Shown here: piece after piece, positions 51,859 to 63,093 of the stretch
How the letters are laid out: each line of letters begins with the position of its first letter
How positions within the stretch are numbered: position 1 is the first letter of the stretch
Source of the DNA: Alteribacillus bidgolensis
GTDB lineage: Bacteria > Bacillota > Bacilli > Bacillales > Marinococcaceae
DNA: 64,000 nucleotides
Direction of reading: 5' to 3'
Assembly (NCBI RefSeq): GCF_002886255.1
Contig: NZ_KZ614149.1
Coordinates: 62,001 to 126,000 of the forward strand
Translations under genes and position numbers: made by a program
Notes under the pieces: model-generated
Seen by the model: the letters and a program-made list of their open reading frames with translations, nothing else
The model's database searches: none
What the model was told of the DNA's origin: nothing

Positions 51859-52809
51859 GTGTCCATACTTTCTACTTCAATGCTGACAGCTGATTTACGA
51901 AAGGAATTAGAAACTAATTTTACAAAGGAAAGCTTTAAGTTTTGCTCAAGTATAGACGAAGCAAAACCTTACTTAAAAGACGCAGAAATTTTAATTACAC
52001 TCGGTGAGGATTTAACCGCACAAGACATTGAAGAAGCAAAAACGTTAAAATGGATAATGATTATATCGGCTGGGATGGATTTAATGCCTTTTGAGGCTAT
52101 TCATGACAAAGGAATTTTAGTAACGAACGCTAAAGGAATTCATAAAAAACCAATGGCTGAATATACCATGTCTATGATCCTTCAGTATGCTAGAAAATCG
52201 GATGTTTTAAAAGAACAGGAAAGAATGAAACATTGGAATCGAAAAGTGGAGATGACAGAAATTAATCAGCAATCGATTGGAGTTTTGGGAGCCGGAGCAA
52301 TCGGACAAGAGATAGCCAGGCTATCAAAAGCTTTCGGCCTCCAAACAATCGGTTTAAATAAGAATGGATTACAGGTTGATTATATTGATAAAACTGTGAC
52401 GAAAAATAATTTAGACTTTCTACTAAAAAAAGTTGATTACGTCGTTTCTGTCCTTCCTGCTACTCGAGAAACACACCATTTTATTAGCCAAAAGGCATTT
52501 AAAACAATGAAAAAAGACGCTGTTTTTATAAATATAGGCAGGGGACAAACACTTAATGAAGAAGCACTTATAAATGCCTTACATAATGGTGAAATTGCTC
52601 ATGCCATATTAGATGTGTTTGACCAGGAACCATTACCAGAAGATCATCCGTTTTGGGAGATGGATAACGTAACCGTCACTCCTCACATTTCAGGCATTTC
52701 AAGTTATTACCTTCCGCGTGCAATGGATATTTTTAAGCAAAATTTAAAGATTTATCGGAAAGGAGACAATCGTTTTATAAATCAGATAGACGTAAAACGC
52801 GGCTATTAA
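51859..52809 (+). CDS. D-isomer-specific 2-hydroxyacid dehydrogenase family protein
   Basis: 316 residues from GTG 51859, preceded by AAAAGGGGC. NAD motif IGVLGAGAIGQEIARL, then catalytic Arg in INIGRGQTLNEEAL, Glu in VFDQEPLPEDHPFW and His in VTPHISG. It probably reduces a 2-keto acid; the substrate is unknown. It follows bcp by 18 bp and may be co-transcribed with it and the DarA-like gene. Confidence 0.87.
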   Translation: MSILSTSMLTADLRKELETNFTKESFKFCSSIDEAKPYLKDAEILITLGEDLTAQDIEEAKTLKWIMIISAGMDLMPFEAIHDKGILVTNAKGIHKKPMAEYTMSMILQYARKSDVLKEQERMKHWNRKVEMTEINQQSIGVLGAGAIGQEIARLSKAFGLQTIGLNKNGLQVDYIDKTVTKNNLDFLLKKVDYVVSVLPATRETHHFISQKAFKTMKKDAVFINIGRGQTLNEEALINALHNGEIAHAILDVFDQEPLPEDHPFWEMDNVTVTPHISGISSYYLPRAMDIFKQNLKIYRKGDNRFINQIDVKRGY

Positions 52810-52864
52810 TATGGGGAAATAAATGCTGTGCAAAAATGCAAAAAAACATGAGGGGGAATCTAAA

Positions 52865-53164
52865 ATGAAGTTAATGGTCTGTATCGTCAACGATTTTTAT
52901 ACGACAGAAGTCGAAAAGCAAATGCAGAAAAAAGGATATCAAATGACGGAGCTATCAAGCAGCGGCGGTTTTTTAAAAAAAGGTAACACCACTTTCTTAT
53001 TTGGTGTTCATAGTGAGAAAATTGAACAATTAAAGCAAGATTTAAAAGAAGTCTGCATATCATATGAAAAGAAGAAGCGTAAACGATCTGAAACCTCAAA
53101 CCGGTATACTTCTTTTATCTTAGCTGCTGAAGATGCTATGCTGTTTGCTAAATCATCTTCATAA
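52865..53164 (+). CDS. DarA/YaaQ-like cyclic-di-AMP receptor family protein
   Basis: 99 residues from ATG 52865, preceded by GAGGGGG. Residues 1-48 align without gaps to B. subtilis DarA (MKLIV, TGGFLKSGNTTF), here MKLMVCIVND and SSGGFLKKGNTTFLFGV. DarA is a PII-like protein that binds cyclic-di-AMP. The position of DarA R26 is Gln here, and the C-terminal half lacks the usual GGATVFVLPVDQF-type end, having a basic EKKKRKR stretch instead. It is probably a divergent paralogue; ligand binding is uncertain. Confidence 0.75.
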   Translation: MKLMVCIVNDFYTTEVEKQMQKKGYQMTELSSSGGFLKKGNTTFLFGVHSEKIEQLKQDLKEVCISYEKKKRKRSETSNRYTSFILAAEDAMLFAKSSS

Positions 53165-53186
53165 CATTTTAATGGAAACGCCTTTA

Positions 53187-53216
53187 TTGACAACGCTCAT
53201 TCTAATCAGATAAAAT
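53187..53216 (+). promoter_or_regulatory. perR promoter
   Basis: TTGACA (53187-53192), 18-bp spacer, TAAAAT (53211-53216). The PerR box lies just downstream. Confidence 0.7.
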
Positions 53217-53219
53217 AAA

Positions 53220-53234
53220 TTATAAGAATTATAA
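53220..53234. promoter_or_regulatory. PerR box in front of perR
   Basis: TTATAAGAATTATAA matches the PerR consensus TTATAATNATTATAA with one mismatch. Its position at the start of transcription would give autorepression, as known for B. subtilis perR. Confidence 0.82.
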
Positions 53235-53273
53235 TGTAAGAATTGTTTTATAAGGAAAGAGAGGTGCATGACG

Positions 53274-53711
53274 ATGGCGAACGAACAATTTCAAGAAGCA
53301 GTTGATGCTTTAAAGAAAACAAAGGTTCGCATGACCCCGCAACGTCATGCCATTTTGGAATTTTTATTTGATTCGATGAGCCATCCGACGGCAGATGAAA
53401 TATATAAGGCCCTCGAAGGGAAATTCCCAAATATGAGCGTTGCAACAGTTTATAATAATCTTCGTGTATTTAAAGAAGTCGGGATTGTAAAAGAACTAAC
53501 TTATGGAGATTCTTCCAGTCGTTTCGATTGTGTGACGACAGACCACTATCATGTGATTTGTTCTGATTGCGGTAAAATTGTCGACTTTCATTATCCTGGA
53601 TTAGACGAAGTGGAAACTCTTGCAGAACATGTAACAGGTTTTCAAGTGAACAACCATCGAATGGAAGTGTACGGAAGTTGCCCGGAGTGTAAAAATATTT
53701 CAAAGCATTAA
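53274..53711 (+). CDS. perR: Peroxide-responsive repressor PerR
   Basis: 145 residues from ATG 53274, the start that matches B. subtilis numbering. Counting from this ATG, the regulatory Fe/Mn ligands H37, D85, H91, H93 and D104 are all present, including the Asp that distinguishes PerR from Fur. The structural zinc cysteines are CSDC and CPEC. The DNA-binding helix is in MSVATVYNNLRVF. An upstream ATG at 53268 is less likely. It represses peroxide-defence genes and is inactivated by iron-catalysed histidine oxidation. Confidence 0.95.
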   Translation: MANEQFQEAVDALKKTKVRMTPQRHAILEFLFDSMSHPTADEIYKALEGKFPNMSVATVYNNLRVFKEVGIVKELTYGDSSSRFDCVTTDHYHVICSDCGKIVDFHYPGLDEVETLAEHVTGFQVNNHRMEVYGSCPECKNISKH

Positions 53712-53727
53712 TTCTAAAATCATCTAA

Positions 53728-53783
53728 CAATATAGAAAAGGCTGTCTCTAAAAATTGTTTTGGAGACAGCCTTTTCTATATTG
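53728..53783. terminator. perR terminator, long stem
   Basis: A 21-bp perfect stem CAATATAGAAAAGGCTGTCTC with its complement, 14-nt loop; T-rich right arm. Confidence 0.9.
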
Positions 53784-53790
53784 TTAAAAA

Positions 53791-53882
53791 GTATAGGGTT
53801 TTATCAGTAATCAATAAGGACTCAACGTACAGGATGTATTGTTTGTAGGTCCTTTCCTTTAGGCGAGAAGCCGAGTTTCTAA
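53791..53882 (+). repeat. Dispersed intergenic repeat, diverged copy 7
   Basis: GTATAGGGTTTTATCAGTAA, AACGTACAGGATGTATTG, and TAGGCGAGAAGCCGAGTTTC. It abuts the stop codon of ygzB. Confidence 0.6.
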
Positions 53883-54235
53883 TGTTCTTTAATTTTGCGA
53901 TTATATTTTTGGTCAAATTCTTTCCCTTCAAGATTCTTATCCATTGTTAACGGTTCATCACAGTACATACAAGCGTCCACTCGTCCTAGTATTTTTGTCA
54001 CTTTGCCGCAATTAGGACACTCAACTTTCACAGTGTTCGTTGAAATCATGCCAATCCAGAAATATACCGCACTGCTTGAAAGTACAAAAATAAATCCAAG
54101 CAGCATAGTTATAGTCATGATTACAGGAGAAGAACGAAAAAAGATGCCAACATACATAACGAAAATTCCAATGAATACCAAAGACAATGCAAATGTTCTT
54201 ATTCGATTTATTTTGTTGGTTGCTTTTGCAGTCAT
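53879..54235 (-). CDS. ygzB: YgzB-family membrane protein (UPF0295)
   Basis: 118 residues. Two membrane segments near 12-33 and 39-62, then a zinc-ribbon-like tail with CPNCGK and CMYCDEPL. It matches B. subtilis YgzB in size, layout and place between perR and ygxA. Function unknown. Confidence 0.88.
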   Translation of the reverse strand: MTAKATNKINRIRTFALSLVFIGIFVMYVGIFFRSSPVIMTITMLLGFIFVLSSSAVYFWIGMISTNTVKVECPNCGKVTKILGRVDACMYCDEPLTMDKNLEGKEFDQKYNRKIKEH

Positions 54236-54431
54236 TTATTACCCTCCTGACTCAAAAGTATAGCAAAAAACTTCTATTTACGCACCATACACTTCGATCA
54301 AGAAATGATTTAAAAGAAAAAGGGTTTTTAATAGGTTTGTCGAACATATTTTCCATAAATAGCTATAATAATTTTATTATTCTGTACGCGGCAAAGGCGA
54401 GAAATCGATAGAAATGAAAGGGGAGAAAGGA

Positions 54432-55304
54432 ATGGAAGGGCTTTTACGCCATTTGTACCAAGAGCGTGCTAGTGATCCATTAACCAAAGGTGTTTTATTA
54501 GTCGAAAAAGTATTTGGCCAAGAACCTTTTACTGATTTTTTTGACGCTGTTATTATAATTATCTGCGAAGAAACGAGTGCTGCGAAAGTTAAACATTATA
54601 ATTGTTCTGGGATAGAAGCGGCGTTACACGTTGTCACAGAAGATGAACTATTTTACTGGATTCTATCTGGTACGAATAGAAAAATGATAGACTGGCTTTT
54701 TAGAGGTAAAATCCTTTTTAATAAAAATGAATATATCACTAATTTGAAATTACGTTTGAGTGAGTTTCCGGCAGAAGATCGTCTGCGAAAAACCGGAAAT
54801 GAGTTTGCAAAATTAATTCGAAGGTTTGAAGATGGAAAAGCTTTATTTCATCTTCATCATTACTTAGACGCGTTTAATCATATATTACATGCACTTCATC
54901 ACTTAGCAAGGTTGTCTATTATTGAAGAAGGTTTATATCCAGAAGTCACTCTATGGAGACAAGTAAGAGAAGTAGATCCAGAAACTTATAAACTTTACCA
55001 TGAACTAATTGTAGGTGACGAAGGAATAGAAAAAAGACTTGAACTTTTAATGATTGCAATAGAATTTGCTATACGTTCAAAAATACATATTGGAAAAGCT
55101 CATCTTGCTTCGATCATGGAAAAAAAGAATGATGGAAAGAATGATGGCTGGAGCTATACTGAGTTGGCAAAGTCCCCTGAAGTAAATGACTATGTCATTG
55201 ACCTTGAAATTTTACTTCAGTATTTAGTGGAAAATGGCCAGGTCAAAAAAGTAAAAGAACCGTCAAAGACATCAGGCGTATTTCATTATAAATATGTTTT
55301 ATAA
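54432..55304 (+). CDS. ygxA: YgxA-type nucleotidyltransferase-like protein
   Basis: 290 residues from ATG 54432, preceded by GGGGAGAAAGG; the ATG at 54414 overlaps that site. DPLTKGVLLVEKVF, DAVIIIICEETSAAKVKHYN, a central RGKILFNKNEYITNLKLRL and FNHILHALHHLARLSIIEEG. The fold resembles nucleotidyltransferases, but no intact GS-X-DxD is visible, so activity is doubtful. It is always next to rrnD in B. subtilis. Confidence 0.85.
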   Translation: MEGLLRHLYQERASDPLTKGVLLVEKVFGQEPFTDFFDAVIIIICEETSAAKVKHYNCSGIEAALHVVTEDELFYWILSGTNRKMIDWLFRGKILFNKNEYITNLKLRLSEFPAEDRLRKTGNEFAKLIRRFEDGKALFHLHHYLDAFNHILHALHHLARLSIIEEGLYPEVTLWRQVREVDPETYKLYHELIVGDEGIEKRLELLMIAIEFAIRSKIHIGKAHLASIMEKKNDGKNDGWSYTELAKSPEVNDYVIDLEILLQYLVENGQVKKVKEPSKTSGVFHYKYVL

Positions 55305-55334
55305 AAATTTATTATAAAAAATTAGAATAAAGTG

Positions 55335-55363
55335 TTGACTGTTTTCTATTTAGGTGATAAATT
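55335..55363 (+). promoter_or_regulatory. rrn promoter P1
   Basis: TTGACT, 17-bp spacer, TAAATT. The upstream half of a tandem promoter pair. Confidence 0.75.
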
Positions 55364-55438
55364 ATTCATTGTCGCTATTCACACAGAGGCAATACACATC
55401 AAATTAAAACGTTTTAACAAAATGTTTAAAAAAAGTTA

Positions 55439-55467
55439 TTGACACGATTTGAGAGAGATGTTAAATT
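55439..55467 (+). promoter_or_regulatory. rrn promoter P2
   Basis: TTGACA, 17-bp spacer, TAAATT, 104 bp after P1. Tandem promoters are usual for Bacillus rrn operons. Confidence 0.8.
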
Positions 55468-55582
55468 ATAAAAGTCGCCAATTGAGGCGGACAAAGTTGT
55501 CCTTTGAAAATTGAATGAAAGTCAAGCGTCTGTTAATTTCTTTAATTGTTATGTAAGATACAGCTTGTATCAGACGAACCAA

Positions 55583-57154
<1,572 letters not shown>

Positions 57155-57443
57155 ACGGAGTATTTTCCGAGTCGAGCTCCGCTGGATCTCATGATCCAGG
57201 GAGCGGACGCTGTGACTTTCATTCAATTTTGAGAGGAGAACTCTCAATGAATGATCTTCGGCTAAGTACGTCACGTCCTGTGACAACGCCGAAGGCAGGA
57301 CATCCTGTCCGTTGTTCCTTGAAAACTGGATAACGAATGCAAGAGCCAAAGAATACACCGGAGTTTCATCAAGGTGGTCAGTACATGACCATGATTGTGA
57401 GACTTTCGAGGCGTGTTTTAGAATGATACAACTACCTTTGTAA
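57155..57443 (+). other. 16S-23S internal transcribed spacer without tRNA genes
   Basis: About 290 nt. Contains a hairpin TTCATT..TTTTGAGAGGAGAACTCTCAATGAATGA, the block TACGTCACGTCCTGTGACAACGCCG and a TTGAAAACTGGATAACGA box typical of Bacillaceae. No tRNA-Ile or tRNA-Ala is present. Confidence 0.85.
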
Positions 57444-60384
<2,941 letters not shown>

Positions 60385-60514
60385 ACAAAGGTAAGCGCCT
60401 CGTAGAGCGGCTCATGTATTTCGTTGTGCAGTTTTGAGGGAGCAATTCCCTATCAAGAAAAGGATCGTTGAGATGTTGTCTCCTATGACGATGATCAAAC
60501 GATTCCATCCAAAG

Positions 60515-60631
<117 letters not shown>

Positions 60632-60716
60632 AGAAATTTTAAAATAAAAAATACTAGACATTCAACTGAAATCATGGTATATTTATTTAATGTGAGTGAA
60701 TAAATCATTAAAACAT

Positions 60717-60791
60717 TCCACAGTAGCTCAGTGGTAGAGCTATCGGCTGTTAACCGATCGGTCGCAGGTTCGAATCCTGCCTGTGGAGCCA
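60717..60791 (+). tRNA. tRNA-Asn (GTT)
   Basis: Acceptor TCCACAG/CTGTGGA, anticodon GTT in CTGTTAA, T-loop GGTTCGAATCC, encoded CCA. First of 16 tRNAs in trnD order. Confidence 0.97.
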
Positions 60792-60794
60792 CCC

Positions 60795-60888
60795 GGAGAG
60801 CTGTCCGAGTTGGCCGAAGGAGCACGATTGGAAATCGTGTAGGCGGTGTAGAACCGTCTCGAGGGTTCGAATCCCTCGCTCTCCGCCA
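60795..60888 (+). tRNA. tRNA-Ser (GGA)
   Basis: 94 nt with a long variable arm (AGGCGGTGTAGAACCGTCTC). Anticodon GGA in TTGGAAA; CCA encoded. Confidence 0.97.
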
Positions 60889-60910
60889 TAACATATACAT
60901 AATGAAGAAA

Positions 60911-60985
60911 GGCCCGTTGGTCAAGTGGTTAAGACACCGCCCTTTCACGGCGGTAACAGGGGTTCGAATCCCCTACGGGTCACCA
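60911..60985 (+). tRNA. tRNA-Glu (TTC)
   Basis: Anticodon TTC in CTTTCAC; acceptor GGCCCGT/ACGGGTC; CCA encoded. Confidence 0.97.
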
Positions 60986-60993
60986 TATACATC

Positions 60994-61069
60994 GGAGGAT
61001 TAGCTCAGCTGGGAGAGCACCTGCCTTACAAGCAGGGGGTCGGCAGTTCGATCCTGTCATCCTCCACCA
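60994..61069 (+). tRNA. tRNA-Val (TAC)
   Basis: Anticodon TAC in CTTACAA; acceptor GGAGGAT/ATCCTCC; CCA encoded. Confidence 0.97.
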
Positions 61070-61085
61070 CTTAAAATCGGAATAT

Positions 61086-61162
<77 letters not shown>

Positions 61163-61362
61163 ATTTAATCTAACAGCAATAACTATGTCCTAATATAATG
61201 AGAACAGCTGACAAAGAGATTCACCTTTGATCTAATCATCTTTTTGAATAATAATCAAGAAGGTCGAGGAAGCAAAGGAGAGAAGGAAGGAGCGTACAAA
61301 AGTACGTAACTGACTGAACGACAGCAGCTGACGAAGAGATTCGCAGATTATTATTCAAAAAT
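61163..61362 (+). other. 200-bp structured spacer inside the tRNA cluster
   Basis: Far longer than other spacers. It holds an inverted repeat TTTTTGAATAATAATC (61231) and GATTATTATTCAAAAA (61346), direct repeats ACAGCTGACAAAGAGATTC and GCAGCTGACGAAGAGATTCG, and a hairpin CGTACaaaaGTACG. No ORF or tRNA is seen. Confidence 0.7.
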
Positions 61363-61438
61363 GGGCCTGTGGTGTAGCGGTTAACATGCCTGCCTGTCAC
61401 GCAGGAGATCGCGGGTTCGATTCCCGTCAGGCCCGCCA
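61363..61438 (+). tRNA. tRNA-Asp (GTC)
   Basis: Anticodon GTC in CTGTCAC; acceptor GGGCCTG/CAGGCCC; CCA encoded. Confidence 0.97.
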
Positions 61439-61458
61439 TATAACACACAAAATTTATT

Positions 61459-61534
61459 GGCTCGATAGCTCAGTCGGTAGAGCAGTGGACTGAAAATCCT
61501 CGTGTCGGCGGTTCGATTCCGTCTCGAGCCACCA
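61459..61534 (+). tRNA. tRNA-Phe (GAA)
   Basis: Anticodon GAA in CTGAAAA; acceptor GGCTCGA/TCGAGCC; CCA encoded. Confidence 0.97.
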
Positions 61535-61535
61535 T

Positions 61536-61611
<76 letters not shown>

Positions 61612-61613
61612 TT

Positions 61614-61699
61614 GGAGGGGTAGCGAAGTTGGCCAAACGCGGCAGACTGTAAATCTGCTCCCTCTGGGTTCGGCGGTTCGAATCCGTCCCCCTCCACCA
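61614..61699 (+). tRNA. tRNA-Tyr (GTA)
   Basis: 86 nt with long variable arm; anticodon GTA in CTGTAAA; CCA encoded. Confidence 0.97.
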
Positions 61700-61704
61700 T
61701 TTTT

Positions 61705-61778
61705 AGGGGTATAGTTCAATGGTAGAACAGCGGTCTCCAAAACCGCCAATGTGGGTTCGATTCCTACTACCCCTGCCA
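61705..61778 (+). tRNA. tRNA-Trp (CCA)
   Basis: Anticodon CCA in CTCCAAA; acceptor AGGGGTA/TACCCCT; CCA encoded. Confidence 0.97.
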
Positions 61779-61787
61779 TTAAAAAAT

Positions 61788-61864
61788 GGCGGTTGTGGCG
61801 AAGTGGTTAACGCACCGGATTGTGGCTCCGGCACTCGTGGGTTCAATCCCCACCAATCGCCCCA
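61788..61864 (+). tRNA. tRNA-His (GTG)
   Basis: Anticodon GTG in TTGTGGC. The extra 5' G (position -1) opposite C73, typical of tRNA-His, is encoded. CCA encoded. Confidence 0.96.
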
Positions 61865-61874
61865 TCTACAATAA

Positions 61875-61949
61875 TGGGCTATAGCCAAGCGGTAAGGCAA
61901 CGGATTTTGATTCCGTGATGCGCTGGTTCGAATCCAGCTAGCCCAGCCA
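61875..61949 (+). tRNA. tRNA-Gln (TTG)
   Basis: Anticodon TTG in TTTTGAT; acceptor TGGGCTA/TAGCCCA; CCA encoded. Confidence 0.97.
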
Positions 61950-61955
61950 AAGAGT

Positions 61956-62030
61956 GCGGAAGTAGTTCAGTGGTAGAACACCACCTTGCCAAGGTGGGGG
62001 TCGCGGGTTCGAATCCCGTCTTCCGCTCCA
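61956..62030 (+). tRNA. tRNA-Gly (GCC)
   Basis: Anticodon GCC in TTGCCAA; acceptor GCGGAAG/CTTCCGC; CCA encoded. Confidence 0.97.
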
Positions 62031-62076
62031 ATTATCACTTAATGTGCATGTTCTTCATATGGTATAATATGCACAT

Positions 62077-62151
62077 GGCGGCATAGCCAAGTGGTAAGGC
62101 ACGGGTCTGCAAAACCCTTATTCCCCGGTTCGAATCCGGGTGCCGCCTCCA
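62077..62151 (+). tRNA. tRNA-Cys (GCA)
   Basis: Anticodon GCA in CTGCAAA; acceptor GGCGGCA/TGCCGCC; CCA encoded. A GTGCAT/ATGCAC hairpin and TATAAT lie in the 46-bp spacer before it. Confidence 0.97.
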
Positions 62152-62170
62152 CACATTTAAATAGTTAACT

Positions 62171-62260
62171 GCCGGGGTGGTGGAATTGGCAGACACACAG
62201 GACTTAAAATCCTGCGGTTGGTGTACAACCGTGCCGGTTCGAGTCCGGCCCTCGGCACCA
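62171..62260 (+). tRNA. tRNA-Leu (TAA)
   Basis: 90 nt, long variable arm; anticodon TAA in CTTAAAA; CCA encoded. Confidence 0.97.
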
Positions 62261-62265
62261 TTTTT

Positions 62266-62350
62266 GGCGGTGTGGCGGAATTGGCAGACGCGCACGACTC
62301 AAAATCGTGTTCCTTTTGGAGTGTCGGTTCGACCCCGACCACCGCTACCA
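62266..62350 (+). tRNA. tRNA-Leu (CAA)
   Basis: Long variable arm; anticodon CAA in CTCAAAA. Acceptor GGCGGTG pairs with CACCGCT, so the first pair is a G-U wobble. CCA encoded. Last tRNA of the cluster. Confidence 0.95.
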
Positions 62351-62371
62351 AGTTTAACTCTAACAGCAAGG

Positions 62372-62402
62372 CTTCTACGGTATACGTAGGAGTTTTTTTT
62401 TT
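62372..62402 (+). terminator. Terminator of the rRNA-tRNA operon
   Basis: CTTCTACG/CGTAGGAG stem (one G-U) with ten following T residues. Confidence 0.88.
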
Positions 62403-63093
62403 GGCTCTATTATATTTGTTGGGGCATGAAAAAAATTTAGACATAAAAAAATACGCAAGCTCCAAAATCCTTTACACTTGAATTGTCCAAGAAACAAGAA
62501 AAAGATTGGAGTTGCGTGTAGATGCATTTTAACATGAAGTGGCCTGGATTAGAAGACGTAGTGGTTACCAAAACGGAAGAGAGAGGGGAGGCATTTTATC
62601 TCCACGTGGAGATACCTCGTAAATCCCATCGGTGTCCAGCATGCGGGGAAAGAACAAGCCGAGTCCATGATTACCGTATCCAAAAAATCCAGCACCTTAA
62701 AGTATTTGAACGAACGTCTTATTTATTTTTCGAAGGCGTCGTTATGTGTGCTCCTGCGGCAAACGCTTTGCGGAACGCAATCCTATCGTCCAGCGGTATC
62801 AACGCCACTCCAGGGAATGGAATCAAGCCCTTGGTCTGCGTGTCATTCAAGGAAAAAATTTCAAAGATACGGCAGGTCAATTACGTATATCCTCTGCTAC
62901 CGTGATTCGGTGTTTTGATTCGATGTCGGCCCCAACGTTAAAGGAAGTGAAGAGCCTGCCGCCGGTGATTGCGATCGATGAATATAAAGGGGATACGAAT
63001 GAAGGGAAGTATCAAGTAGTCATTGCGGATGGAGACACCAGAGCTCCTCTCGATATTCTTCCTAATAGATCCGTTGAAAAGAAGGACTATGGG
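62403..63093 (+). mobile_element. Truncated ISL3-family insertion sequence
   Basis: Starts GGCTCTATTATATTTGTTGG directly after the T tract; a GGCTCT end is usual for ISL3. An inverted repeat ACGCAAgCTCCAA / TTGGAGTTGCGT lies before the transposase. Only the N-terminal half of the transposase is present and no right end is found; at about 63093 the sequence switches to phage DNA. Confidence 0.8.
62522..63093 (+). pseudogene. ISL3-family transposase, frameshifted and 3'-truncated
   Basis: Begins MHFNMKWPGLEDVVVTKTEE with zinc-finger cysteines CPACGERT (C38, C41) and YRIQKIQHLKVFERTSYLFF. Near 62730, in a run of T residues, the frame shifts; the continuation RRYVCSCGKRFAERNPIVQ holds the second cysteine pair, then a helix-turn-helix (GQLRISSATVIRCFD) and VIAIDEYKGDTNEG with the first catalytic Asp. 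The remaining DDE core is gone. Confidence 0.88.
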
